64,000 nt of DNA, from positions 868,001 through 932,000 of the forward strand of contig OZ037844.1 in the NCBI GenBank assembly GCA_964035575.1, read 5' to 3'. The stretch is from Rhynchopus sp. YZ270_cl-10. Lineage: Eukaryota; Euglenozoa; Diplonemea; Diplonemida; Diplonemidae. Below are positions 19,633 to 31,275 of this stretch, one piece after another (position 1 is the first letter of the stretch; the number at the start of each line of letters is the position of its first letter). The position numbers were made by a program, and so were the translations under genes. Under the pieces are notes generated by a model. The model was given only the letters and a program-made list of their open reading frames with translations, did not search any database and was not told the origin of the DNA.

Positions 19633-20659
19633 TCATTTTTTTTTATAAAAAAGCAAAGACGATATCCTGTGTGTCATTGGGATATAGTGGCATAGGGTGC
19701 GCAAAAAGAGAGAGAGAGAGAGAGAAACGGTTCTGCATGCACGCAATGGGTATGTTCCTGATGCTAGTGATAACCCACATCTTACAAATGAAAATGCAGG
19801 CATTGCTCTCGGTGTGCATCTCTAGGCATATATTAGGGGGGTAGCTGCACTGTGCATTTCTGAACGTATTTTATCATCAGAATCAAACCAGAAAACTGCT
19901 GTATTTTGTGTATTCAGATGTGTAACAACAACAGTGTCCTGAAGATTAAAAAAAAACAAAAAAAAAAAAAAAAAAAATTGAACCATGAATGTATTCACTG
20001 TACATGCACATCCTAAAAAGAGAAGTTGAAAGTGCAAATGCCTCACATCGGACGTAGGCACTGTCCTTTTCAAAAGGGTGGGGAAGGGCCGGGGGAGGGG
20101 GTGAGGGGAACGAGGCGATTAAGGTTAAAAGGTGATTGGTAATATTTCTGAATAAAAAAGAGAGAAAAGACACATAACAGAAGCGGGCAGTGGTATGCCG
20201 TCGGCGAAAAGGGGGGGGGGGGGGGGACTGAACTCAACGAACAAAAAAATTTTTTTTTGAAAGATGAATGGGCCTCACGGGACATATCCGCATCTTTAAA
20301 AGTGGTGTTGGTGTTTTATTTATAATTTGCTTTTTTTGATTTTTTGACTTTTTTTTGCTGTTGTTATAATCAATCTGTGAAAGTAGTGTAGCTGCCAAAT
20401 AAGACAGTTTCTTCACTATCCAGAACACACTCTCCCACAATTCGGAGAAGCCCTTTTTTTTTGAAAAAAAGGTAGAGTAGTATACCCGGTACGTTGCTGA
20501 CAAGGCTCTCGGGGGGGGTGATTTTGCCCAAAAATCCCCAAAAAAAAAAAATAACGGATTTTGGGGGGGGGTGATTTTTTTGGAAAATCACCCCCCAAAA
20601 AAAAAAAAAAAAGTTTGGAAATCCGGATTTTTTTTTGGGGGGGTCTTTCTACTAGAGCT

Positions 20660-21060
20660 ACGTTGTTCACACAGCAGTGAACAAAGTGACCGTCACAGCC
20701 AGAACGCGACTCAATTGGTCAAGCGCCGAAGGAAAAAGGAAGCATGCAGCATGGCGAAAGAAAAAAGTAGCGTACCGTGCGCCTGCGGCGCAAGCTTACA
20801 ACCATCCTTCCCTTTGACATAGTTTGGCTGTAATAATGTGCAATTTTAAGCGCATTTTTTTTGAAATGTTGCGTACCGTGGCTTCGCCAGAAACTTTCGT
20901 TTAGCAAAATATGGAAGTAAAATTCATGCAAACTGACGATAATTACCAACGACAGTGCCATTTTATGTCAACATTTTATAGAAATGTTGCGTACCGTGGC
21001 TTCGCCCGGAACCTTTCGGGTGCCATGACCACTGTTTCTTTCCCACGTCCCTCCCTTTGC
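20660..21060 (+). repeat. GC-hairpin dispersed repeat, full-length copy (+)
   Basis: Contains GTAGCGTACCGTGCGCCTGC at 20766, then TTTGGCTGTAATAATGTGCA, then two hairpin variants GCGTACCGTGGCTTCGCC near 20874 and 20988. The same order of parts is found on the opposite strand at 35880-36175. A shorter piece is at 2085-2160. It has no coding capacity. Confidence 0.7.
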
Positions 21061-21235
21061 ACATAGTGTGGGGAAATTTTTTTGACCCCAAATCACCCCC
21101 CTTTTTGGGTTTTGGGGGTGATCTCCGAGAGCCCTGGTTGCTGAACAAAAAAAAAGGGGGTGTACTTGAGAACATGGAACATGTGCTTTTAGGTGACCTG
21201 GAAAAAAAAAGAGATCCCTTTTTCACGGGTTGCCT

Positions 21236-21325
21236 ACGATCGTAGTACGATCGTTTACGATCGTAGTACAATCGTAGTACAATCATTACGATCGTAGTAC
21301 GATCGTTACGATCGTTTTTTTGGTA
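21236..21325. repeat. TACGATCGTA palindrome array
   Basis: Repeats of the self-complementary units TACGATCGTA and GTAC in varying spacing. The whole 90-bp block can fold on itself in several ways. It is non-coding. Confidence 0.8.
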
Positions 21326-21594
21326 CGATCAAATTTTTGCGTACCCATTTTACAGGGGGGTATTTACCCTGGGGGTTTTCAAGAAGTACTGACTCTCAAT
21401 ATAATTTTTTTGGGGGGAAGTTAAAAAGGGGTAAACATGTTGTAGACTAGACTGAGGGTTGAGACAAGGATTGTTGCGTATTTCCTAATTTCCATCTTGT
21501 TTTTACCTTTTTTTTTTTGGAAAACTTGTTGGAGTAAACCTTTTGTGTGCAATCTCCATGTTCCCCCCTTTTTTTCCCTCTCTTCCTTTTTTGT

Positions 21595-21660
21595 GATAAA
21601 TTGTTGGAGTAGTGTAGTTGCCTCGGGTTGTGTTGCCACAGTTTTGTGCAATCTCCACTT
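21595..21660 (+). repeat. Hairpin module, family 3/4
   Basis: TTGTTGGAGTAGTGTAGTTG leader and GTGCAATCTCCACTT trailer; near copy of 14652-14715. Confidence 0.7.
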
Positions 21661-22145
21661 TCCTTTGAAAACTTAGAATGTACATCACTAAGATCTGCGT
21701 CGTGATTCTCTTACGACCTCCCTTTTGTATTGACTGATCAATGGCACCCAAAAGGAGGTAAGGCTTGCAGAGTTGCAGACGGCGCATATAACCTCTTGTT
21801 GTTGTTGTTGCTTTTTTTTTTTTTTTTTGTGTTTTTATTGTTGTGTTGTCGCCAATCGACGAAGGGCCAGGGAGAGCTTTTTGTACTCCAAAAAACCCCC
21901 TATTTTTTCAACCATATTTATTTCTGGAGTTTTCCGAATATTAGTTGGTATTACGCTATATGTGTGGGGATGGGAAGGGGGCTGGAGAAGTGTCTCGAGA
22001 CACATCAACAGCTATTATCAAGACTTTGAGCAGACACACAGTAGGGGGCAACCTTCTGCATAGGAACGTTTACCCACACCAGAAAACAATAACAAATATC
22101 AGGCACGAATAGAAAAAAAGAAAAAAAAAAAGAAGATAAAAAGAA

Positions 22146-22189
22146 AAGTTTATAAGATGATCCTAAGCCTCTCGTGCTTAGTCACCTTA
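22146..22189 (+). repeat. Hairpin module, family 1 (consensus-like)
   Basis: AAGATGATC, inner stem CTAAGC, loop CTCTCGT, inner stem GCTTAG, then TCACCTT. It is almost identical to the module at 40585-40632. Confidence 0.75.
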
Positions 22190-22573
22190 AATAAAAAAAG
22201 AGGGGGTGAAAACGTTTTCTGGTACTGAAAATCACATTCACACACCTTATTCCCCTCCTCTATTCGGTAGTAGAGAGCGCAGTTCACAGTCCGGTATGAC
22301 ATGAATCTGCGTGATTCAGGGGGTTTTCCACATATACCAAGAAAGGGGGACATCCTGTCAGAAGGGCCTCGAAGAATGCTTGTATGGGATGTGTGTTGTT
22401 TGTTTTGTCTGTCTGTTTGTTTTATTTTATTTTGATAAATTGTTGTAGTGTAGTTGCCTCGGGTTTGTGTTGCCACAGTGCAAAATATTCCATATTCTTT
22501 ATTTTGTTCACGGATTGCTATAAAATTGTTGGAGTAGTGCAGCAGTTGCCATGAGACGCAATCCTGCTTACCT

Positions 22574-22836
22574 CAGGGCTTCATTCGGCAGGTGAGTTGT
22601 TACACACTCATTATCGGGTGCCGACTTCCATGGCCACCGTCCTGCTGTCTAGATGAACCTACACCCTTTGTGGGATCTGATGAGCGACCACTCGGGCACC
22701 TTAAGTCAGCTCTCGGTTCATCCCGCGTCGCCAGTCCTGCTTACCAGAAGTGGCCCACTTAGAACCAGGATTCTACGTCAGGGTACAAATAAGATACCCC
22801 GAGCTCACGCCCATTTAAAGTTTGAGAATAGGTTAT
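22574..22836 (-). rRNA. LSU (28S) rRNA fragment, antisense, partial
   Basis: Read on the minus strand this follows eukaryotic 28S rRNA from TAACCTATTCTCAAACTTTA and AATGGGCGTGAG, through GTGGGCCACTTCTGGTAAGC and GACTGGCGACGCGGGATGAA, to GACAGCAGGACGGTGGCCAT, GGAAGTCGGCACCC and TGTGTAACAACTCACCTGCC. This is a contiguous domain II-type segment of about 260 bp. It ends abruptly on both sides with no adjoining rRNA. It is a dispersed fragment, not a working rRNA gene. Confidence 0.9.
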
Positions 22837-23920
22837 GCAACATCGTGCTACGCTACACTTTCCTACGTTGTGTGTTTTTGTTTTTGTTTTTTTTCCTTTT
22901 TTTTCTCTCTTTTTTCTTTTCTTGAAAATTTGGTTGATAACGTGTAGACACCTCGCTTTTTTTCTCGTGAGAACTCCACGCCTTTTTTTGCATCGACAAT
23001 CGCCTTATTTACCCTTTGATAGGTAAACTAGAGTCTGTACTCATTGGCCGAAAGCCTTTTTTTGTACTAAAGGTAAAGACGTAGCTCGTCCTCAACACTT
23101 AAGAGCAAAAAAAAAAAAAAAAGAAATCTTTTTTTGTGTGAAAAAAGGGGAGGCAGGGCTTTTAATAGTGGTATACGTTACAAATAAGGGGCGCTCGAAG
23201 CCTGAAGCTCAGGTTTCGGTAGAGTTGAGTCATTGGCCCTCTTAACAAAAAAAAAAAATGTTTGCTTTTTTTTTTTCGGCGACTATCAGCAGGCTAACAG
23301 CTACGATTTTTATTTTATTTGGAAACTTGGTTGGATTAGTGCAGCCACCCTAGAGCGTGCTCCACAATTTTTTTTTTCTTTTTTTTTAAAATAGGAAGAA
23401 GCATTCCTCTCGTCCCAACAAATGGGAGTATGAGAGCAATGCGGCAACCCTGGATAGGGAGAATGGAAGTACAGTCATCCCTTGGTGCCTTTTTCGTTTT
23501 GAATGTTCCAAAAAAAATAAAAGCAAAGCAAAGCAAAACAAAAAAAAATAACCAAAAAATAGAGATAAAAAAAAAAAAACGGCACACGGAAGATACCCCA
23601 GGGTATCTCTTACCATCATTGGGGAGGGAGAGGGGGGATATTGAAAGGAAAAATTTTTTTTTCTAAAAATTAAAAATGTTGAAAATCAGCATTTTTTTTT
23701 TTTTTTTTTTGTACTGGAGGGGCCAATTAACGTATACAGTGCAAATAACGAAAACGCATACTGGAATCGCACCCCCCCCCCCCCCCCATTAATGTTTTAT
23801 TAGAACACGGAAGCAGGGAGCGGGAGGGAAAGGGAAGTAAAAACGGGGTGTTTTTGTTGTTTTTTTTTTTTTAAAATTCTGGGAGGGTTCGCAGGTATTA
23901 AAAGAGAAAGAAAAAAAGAG

Positions 23921-23965
23921 AAGTTTATAAGATGATTCTAAGCTCTCGTTGCTTAGTCACCTTGC
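23921..23965 (+). repeat. Hairpin module, family 1
   Basis: AAGTTTATAAGATGATTCTA, then AGCTCTCGTTGCTTAGTCAC and CTT. CTAAG pairs with CTTAG. Confidence 0.65.
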
Positions 23966-25008
23966 AAAAAAAGAATGAGGTGTTTGAAGATGCAAACGCC
24001 TCTGTGGACGTAGGTAAAAAAAATGAAAAATGAAAAATACAAAAAAAACGAAAGGAAACGTTGATACACGAACGGAGCGTTGCTAAGGAAAATGAAAAGA
24101 TGGTAATATACTTCCTAAACGTATGACAAAAGCATCAGTTCAAAATCCCCCGATTACGCTGAAAACCGCCCTGTTCTGTTCTTTTCTGTGGCATGTTTTA
24201 TTTTTTTTTTGGAAAGAAAAGACATAAAAGACCCACCCCACCACGCCAAGGCGATATCGAAATCACCGATGTCACATTTGCTCGCATTCAGCACACCCCA
24301 TATACCCCTTTTTTTTCGCTGGAGCATCGACAATTATTTGGGGTACTATAACTCCTCAATTACAGTCGTCCAAAATATATTTGGCATTCAAAAAATTTAC
24401 AAAATTATTCTCAAAAAAATACGCAAATTTTCCAAACTTATTTGTACACCAAGTTTTTTGGACAACTATTATACTATAAAAAAGGTTATAGCTCATGACA
24501 ATCGTCAGATTGAAAGAAGAAGAAGAAGATGAAGAAAAGAATCTTTTTTTCTTGTAATATGATTCTCGTGAACACACATCATGACACGAAAGAAAAAAAA
24601 AAAGACAACTTCTGACAAGAAAAAGTTGGTGCGATGATCAATCAGAAGAAAAAAAAAATGGATTAAGATGATACTAAGCATCATAGTGCTTAGTCATCTT
24701 TGAAAGAGAATAAGAAGAAGAGAAATAATAAAAAAAAACGGTGGATTCGATAGCACAAACACTCTCTGGGACGCAGGCACTGAAAAATTAAAAAAAAAAA
24801 AAAAAAAAAAAATACGACGGGCACATGATGTCCCACTAAGTTAGAACATGCAGAGAGGCATAACGAGATTTTATTCGCATGTCTTCAGCGGATCTAGCTA
24901 AGGGCACTTCATTGGCCCTGTGGCAAAAAAAATATCACCCTATATGAGTGGTTGTTGTTCAATGCTCGGCCACCCTTTGATTGGGCGTACCGTTGAACCT
25001 AATGGTAA

Positions 25009-25118
25009 CAGTATTGTGATGGGAAGCCCATTGGAATACGCAAAATACATCACAATGTGTATCGTGATGTGTTTTAGTGTATTTTGCGTATTCCAATGGG
25101 CTTCCCATCACAATACTA
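25009..25118. repeat. Long palindrome, copy 2 of 3
   Basis: Same core as 14935-15059 (CCCATTGGAATACGCAAAAT in both orientations). The centre differs (ATGTGTATCGTGATGTGTTT), and the outer bases no longer pair beyond CAGTATTGTGATGGG. Confidence 0.85.
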
Positions 25119-25679
25119 CCCCCTATTTCTCCATTCCACTGCTTTAGTGCATAAAGGTGAACTCTCTGGAGGGGTTCAGCTGAATCATCACAAAGACTGC
25201 CTTTGCCTCAAACGGCTTTGCAGCACATTCAAGGGAAAAGGTGTAGAATGAAATAGGGGTCTAAAATTTAAAAAAAAACAAGAAAAAGAAAACACTCGAA
25301 TTATGAAAGATGAACCTAAGCCTCTCGTTTAAGTCTGATTAGATTACTTCATGTTATTCATCAATCTATTTTGTATTTCTCTCGTTTAGTCTTGAGAAAG
25401 AGCAATATTGTTTCATAATATTATACTAACTATTCTACTGAATAGAAGGTATAATAGGGTGCACAATGTACCCAAACTTTTAAGAGAGAAAACATAAATT
25501 GTACGATGCATGTGCCTCTCGTGCACCTCTCTCCTGGAGGTATCGTGTGCTTGAATACACTGGGTTTGAAGTGTTAGCTGTCTCGTTGTTACTGAGACAG
25601 CCAAACTTAAGCAAAAACCATGTTAAAATTGTGTTTTGTGCGCTCAAAGCCGGAAAACAAAAAGGTGGAGAGAGAAAAA

Positions 25680-25812
25680 AAGTTTACTTGAAATGCAGAG
25701 ATTTCGTGAGAGTGCACCTTGGTACCAACCGGATGTACCGGGGGGTGGACACCCCAACCATGCAGTCCTACAATCCATTTTGTGGTTTGCATCTGATATG
25801 TGCAAAAAAAAA
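25680..25812 (+). repeat. Dispersed repeat family 6, copy at 25.7 kb
   Basis: Ordered phrases: GTGCACCTTGGTACCAACCG, GGGGGGTGGACACCCCAACC, ATGCAGTCCTACAATCCATT and TTTGCATCTGATA. The segment GGGGTGGACACCCC is itself a hairpin. Confidence 0.65.
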
Positions 25813-26136
25813 TGTGTTACACTGAAGTATGGTTGTGGTTAATTGAGTACTCAAAGAAACAACCAAGCTTCTGTCTTTTTCAATCCGTTTTTGTTTTGCC
25901 CGCTGCCTCCAATCTTAGAATTGACAACAAGGTTGTGTTGTCAAAATAAAAACGGGAGTTCGGTGCTCGATTATGTTTTCAAAAAAAAAACAAAAGAAGA
26001 AGTATAAGAAGAACAAATTCATATACTATAAGAAGAAGAAATTGTTGGAGCAGAAGAACGTACCTTATTATGACCCTTAAAAGCGTGTTTGGCAAAAGAA
26101 TGTCGCAAAATAAAAAATAAAATAAAATAGTAATAA

Positions 26137-26328
26137 TGGTGCTCCGGGAGGGGTCGACAGGGTTGACAGGTCGCTGACAGGTCGCTGACAGGTCGCTGAC
26201 AGGTCGCTGACAGGTCGTTGACAGGTCGCTGACAGGTCGCTGACACAGGGACTTTACACACCCCCCCCTGATATTGACAGGTCGCCGACAGGTCGTGACA
26301 GGTCGTTGACCGACTTCCGAAAGCACCA
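26137..26328. mobile_element. Inverted-repeat element with expanded internal 11-bp array
   Basis: Begins TGGTGCTCCGGGAGGGGTCG and ends CCGAAAGCACCA, with TGGTGCT/AGCACCA as terminal inverted repeat. Inside is a tandem array of GACAGGTCGCT (about seven units), then CAGGGACTTTACACAC and more single GACAGGTCG units. It is homologous to 30730-30870, which has hardly any array. It is non-coding. Confidence 0.75.
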
Positions 26329-26349
26329 AATAAAAAATATTTTTTTTTG

Positions 26350-26393
26350 ATAAGATGAACCTAAGCCTCTCAAGTTGTTTAGCCACCTTGTAA
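26350..26393 (+). repeat. Hairpin module, family 1
   Basis: GATAAGATGAACCTAAGCCT then CTCAAGTTGTTTAGCCACCT. It lies directly next to the inverted-repeat element at 26137-26328. Confidence 0.6.
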
Positions 26394-26962
26394 AAAAGAA
26401 ACTATTTGACCCATGCCCCTTTTTGCAAATTTTGAAATTCTGACTTGCTGTGAATTGTGTTCAAAAAGAAAAGGGGGCAGGATGGGGAGAAGGAGGGGGA
26501 GGAGGAGGAGGAAGGTGAGGATGAGGAGGGGAGTTGTTCAGTAATGAGTAAATTGCAAATAAAAGACACTCACATTTTTTTAAAAAACAGTAACAAAAAT
26601 AATAATAAAAGAAGTGGTGGGAGGGGAGGTGAGGGACAAGCTATGTTGATCGCAGAACGATGCTGTGTTGGGTTTCCCTTACCTCTCCAAACGAATAAAA
26701 GAGAAGTTGAAAAAAATAAAATAAAATAAAATAAACTGCCTTCAGGATATGGTCGGGCATTACAAGAAAGAAACAAGAGAGAGAAAAAAAAATACGGGGG
26801 TGTAAAGAAAGCTAAAAGAGAAGGGAAATAAAAGACTTTTTTTTTTTTGGTAAGATGACTTCAGCGAGTCACCTTAAAAAAGAGAGGGTTTGGGAAAAGG
26901 GTTTTTGGGATTCAGAATTGGGGTTTTCTTTTATTAAAAAAACCGTTGATTTTTTTTTTTTT

Positions 26963-27010
26963 TGAAAACTTGGTTGTATTAGTGTAGACACCCGAGGATG
27001 AACTCCACTA
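26963..27010 (+). repeat. Hairpin module, family 3/4
   Basis: GAAAACTTGGTTGTATTAGT then GTAGACACCCGAGGATGAAC and TCCACTA. Near-identical copies are at 29397-29446, 31228-31275 and 34204-34250. Confidence 0.75.
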
Positions 27011-27385
27011 TACAAAACGCTGTTTTTTTTTTGTTTCGCAACTCAGACGGATTTGTCAAAAAAAAATAAGGTATGTTGCTTTTTGTGTGACAACTATTGA
27101 CCCTTTTTGTCCTGGATTTAGTGTGAAACACATTTAAAAAAAAAAACGGTTTTCATGCTTATTTTTTTGGGGAAATTTCGGTCTCTGATCCTCAGAGAGA
27201 GAGAGAGAGAGGGGGTAACGAAGAAAGAGAGAGAGAAGTCACATCTTCCGTGCAACAAGAAAAACTAACGTTTTTTGTTGCAGAAAAGATGCAATCTTTT
27301 CGGGATGATCACATAAAAAAAATAAAATGAAAATGAAAAGGGTAAAGTAACATAACATACCAGCCAATTCTCAGAAAAGCACTAA

Positions 27386-28677
27386 ATATGGCTCAGTCCA
27401 TAAACCCCCCCACCTGAAAGGTAACCTCAGCAACTATTTGGATATTATCAAATATGTACTAGGACGTTCTGTTCGATTTTTGTTTTAATGGATTCAGAGT
27501 AAAGTTTCTGAATTCATTAAAACAAAAATCGAGCAAAAAGACCGAGTACAAATTTGATGGATCACCCCCGAGAGGTAAATAAGTTACCGGTAACCCGAAT
27601 TACCGGTAATTCCTTAAGGATTCCTTAAGAAACACGGAAAAAAGCAAAAAAATATCAAAAGAGGGGGCACTTTAATTTATCATTTGGAAACCCTTCCCAC
27701 TTTACGCGTTGTTCATTTTGTCTTTTTTATTCTCAAAAAAATCGGTTCATCCAATCGTGCCGGTTGCCGAGAGGCAGGCCAGGGTCCTCCTCTTCTGCAA
27801 TCTCAGGTGCCTTTTTCGTTTTCATAATCGTGTGGGCTGATGTCGGGAGGCACTTCCAGTCCAAAGAACTTTTGCATTTTCTCCTTTTCAAGTTTTGTAC
27901 AAAACCCGTTACTGTTAACTATTTTTGTGAAAAACACGGAAAGACGGGCGGGACTTCCATTTTGGAGTCGTGTCCAGACATTTGGAGGATATCGTCGTTA
28001 CGGAGCTTGTTACAGTAGATGATGTTGCCTTACACCTGTCCAACATTGCTCATACAACTGGCATTGCGTTGAAGTTGAAGGACTCAACACAATACACTAT
28101 AACCCGTGTAGAGTGCAACTTGTTCACTGCTCTTTTTGTTGGCAAAGGAATACAGAAAAAACTGTGTTTGCTTCCATGCTCTCCGATCCGCAAGAATTTG
28201 TGGAGGTGGCTTACACGATTTCTTCTGAAAAGACCACAAGGAAAACGAAAAGGCACCTGAGATTGCAGAAGAGGAGGACCCTGGCCTGCCTCTCGGCAAC
28301 CGGCACGATTGGATGAACCGATTTTTTTGAGAATAAAAAAGACAAAATGAACAACGCGTAAAGTGGGAAGGGTTTCCAAATGATAAATTAAAGTGCCCCC
28401 TCTTTTGATATTTTTTTGCTTTTTTCCGTGTTTCTTAAGGAATCCTTAAGGAATTACCGGTAATTCGGGTTACCGGTAACTTATTTACCTCTCGGGGGTG
28501 ATCCATCAAATTTGTACTCGGTCTTTTTGCTCGATTTTTGTTTTAATGAATTCAGAAACTTTACTCTGAATCCATTAAAACAAAAATCGAACAGAACGTC
28601 CTAGTACATATTTGATAATATCCAAATAGTTGCTGAGGTTACCTTTCAGGTGGGGGGGTTTATGGACTGACCCATAT
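27386..28677. mobile_element. Fold-back element with ~437-bp inverted arms
   Basis: Left arm 27386-27823 and right arm 28241-28677 are almost perfect reverse complements, starting at ATATGG.TCAGTCCATAAAC. They flank a unique 417-bp centre. Each arm also contains an inner inverted repeat around TTTTTGTTTTAATG/CATTAAAACAAAAA. The centre has a plus-strand frame at about 27970-28260 with HLEDIVVTELVTVDDVALHL and KLKDSTQYTITRVECN, faintly like the N-terminal FAR1-type domain of Mutator-like transposases. Arm length suits a Mutator-like or fold-back DNA transposon. No transposase core is present, so it is non-autonomous. The target-site duplication is unclear. Confidence 0.85.
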
Positions 28678-29396
28678 AGAAAATCCGGAGTAAGCGTTCA
28701 CGCCTACTTCATGGGTTACAGTGGAAAAAAAAGAAAAGAAAAAATATCTGATTTTTTGAAGTCAATTTTTAGGACGACTCCAACGCAACGTTGCTGAATC
28801 CAGCGAGTGGAGGAAAAAAAAAAAAATGGAATAAAATACACAGTACTCCTGAGAATGAGTGATATATTCATGGGGTGATAAAAAACATTTTTTTTTTTTT
28901 TGATTTGGCTTCAGGCTCTCCGCTAGGATTTCCGATTTTGAAAATATTCTGTTGATGGTCCACGTTGGTGGGGTACATGCTTGCGCCGCAGGCGCACGGT
29001 ACGCAACTTTTTTTTTACCAACGCCCGATTTTGACTTTTTTGGGACGTTTGAGCACTCACCTCTCCATATCTTCTTCTCCTGAGCTTTTTTGACAGGTAG
29101 AACGGGTCTGAACCACTTAGCAGAACTTTTTTTTTTTTTCTTTTTTTCCCCATTTTCAAAAAGTTCTGTTGACAATCAACAGAACTTTAGTACCTAGCGG
29201 AGTGCCTGTTTGGCTTTTCGTGCACTGGGGATATTTGAGTGAGGTGTGAATAAAATTAAAAAAAAGGGGGGGTACGGCAATATCAAATGAGGCATCACCG
29301 TGGGAGAGAAGATTTTTTACTTCAATAAAAATTTTTTTTGAAGTGTCTTGCATTTTTCGTCATCAAAAAGAAGGGAGGGGGTTTTGTAGATGTTTT

Positions 29397-29446
29397 TTGA
29401 AAACTTGGTTGTATTAGTGTAGACACCCGAGGATGAACTCCACTAT
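29397..29446 (+). repeat. Hairpin module, family 3/4
   Basis: Same sequence as 26963-27010: AAACTTGGTTGTATTAGTGT then AGACACCCGAGGATGAACTC. Confidence 0.75.
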
Positions 29447-30729
29447 AAGTTTTTTTGTTATGTTTTGTACTCTTTGTTTTTGCTGAAGGGAGGGGGGCAG
29501 GGGGGGTGGGGTGGGATACTTGGTGCAAACCCTTCCGCACTGTTCAAGTTAGTGCAGCTCTTTTTAAACTCTTTACAAAAAATTGCTCATTGATTTCAAA
29601 AGAGAGAGAAAAAAACAGGCAACACACAGCGCTCCGAGTATTAACAAAACACGATAAAAACGCCTTGCAGATCAATTGTATGAAAGGGGTTTTGGAGGGG
29701 AAGGGTACTTTTACAGAAACTAACGTACGCCTCATTCCTAGAGTGTGGCAGATATGGGACGTACACAGCAGTGTTGATATGTACACCTCCTTTTTGTTTT
29801 CCATGCGATGTGTATTTTTCGATAACCTTTCGGTATTTTTTTTTCGTTTATTGCAGTGACAATCACTGTACACCTATTGGCATAAAAATCAAGATTTTCA
29901 TTTAATTTTTTTTGTTGTGTCGACAATCGCCGAGTAATCCCACCAGGTGAGAGAATTTTTTTCCTTTTTTTTTTTTTTTTGATAAATTGTTGAATTGTTA
30001 AATAGAATCTGACTTTCAGGATATGATAAAAATGAATAAAAAAAGTTGAAATACAAAGCCCTCACGTGACAGTGTGCCTAATAAAGAGCATATTTTTTTC
30101 TGACGAAAAAGAAGGCATAGAGGGTGCTAAAAATGTACCCTTGCTTTTTTATGTTTGTTGTGGTTATGATAACAAAGTGGACTCGTTTATTTCCGCCTCG
30201 TTGCATTGTACGAAAGAAACGATCATTTTTTTCTCTCTCGTGTATCGCCTCCGCAAAATTGCTGTGTTTTTTTTTTTCTTCTTCTCGCTGTTGAGTGGTG
30301 ATACAAATACTGAAAAACAATTTGCAGGCATCCTTCTAATAAACGTTTTTAAAAATAGGATGGAACACCCCGTTCCGAAGAGGAATGCAGCCACCCCGAT
30401 ATTTGCAGGCATCCTTCTGTCAATTCTATTTCCTCTTGTACAGAAAAATAAAAGAAAAAGTGAACGGAAATGGGGAAAGGTCAGTGATTGACTGTCGCAT
30501 ATGCTGATGTATTTTGACGTCGGGGTGGGGAGAAAGAAAGGGAGGGGGAAAAAAACGTCAGAAAAACAGCGAGATGTGTGCAATAGCTAATCAAACCTAA
30601 TACATATCACCTTCTGGAGAGTGGGTGAGGTAGACCCGAAGACCATGTCTTGAGTGGAAGGGGGTTGAGATCTTTTTATTGTTGTGTTCTTTTGGAAAGG
30701 AAAAAAAAAAAGAAAAAAAAATTGTTTGG

Positions 30730-30870
30730 TTATATGGTGCTCCGGGAGGGGTCGATATTGACAGGTCGCTGACACAGGGACTCTATACACACACCCCCTG
30801 ATATGGTCACCGACAGGTCGTGACACGTCGCGTGACAGGTCGTTGACCGACTTCCAAAAGCACCATATAA
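30730..30870. mobile_element. Inverted-repeat element, short copy
   Basis: A perfect 12-bp terminal inverted repeat, TTATATGGTGCT/AGCACCATATAA, encloses CCGGGAGGGGTCGATATTGA, a single GACAGGTCGCT unit, CACAGGGACTCTATACACAC and GACAGGTCGTTGACCGACTT. It has the same layout as 26137-26328 but without the expanded array. Confidence 0.75.
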
Positions 30871-31227
30871 TAGACAAAAGGTGTTGCCAGTTTTTTTTTT
30901 TTTAAATGAGAGTTGCTATTTTTTTGCAGGGAAGGGACAAAAAAAAATTCTCTGTTGGAGCATAGCAAGGACGTCCCCTAACTATCTCCTCCTTTTTTTG
31001 GAAAGGAAAAAAGAAAAGAAAAAAAAAAAGGGAAAGTGATAAGATGAACCTAAGCCTCTCGCTTGGTCAGCTCTAAAAAATGGGCAGGGTAGGATGGGTA
31101 GGGTAAGGAACACCGCGCGTTACACAAAGGTTTTTTGTTTTGTTTTTGTTGATAATCCGTTGATTAGTGTAGCTGCTAAAGCAAGCAGTCTGCAACATGT
31201 CCAGCCTTTTTTATTATTTTTTTTTTT

Positions 31228-31275
31228 GAAAACTTGGTTGTATTAGTGTAGACACCCGAGGATGAACTCCACTAT
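31228..31275 (+). repeat. Hairpin module, family 3/4
   Basis: Same sequence as 26963-27010. A variant with a CTGC/GCAG inner stem lies just upstream at 31166-31196. Confidence 0.7.

Noticed and set aside
26161-26247. Tandem 11-bp array as a possible CRISPR
   Set aside because: The units are directly adjacent with no spacers, in a eukaryotic repeat element.
26457-26729. Acidic EGEEEEEGEDEEG protein
   Set aside because: It is a translation of a purine run (GGAGGAGGAGG); there is no further coding signal.
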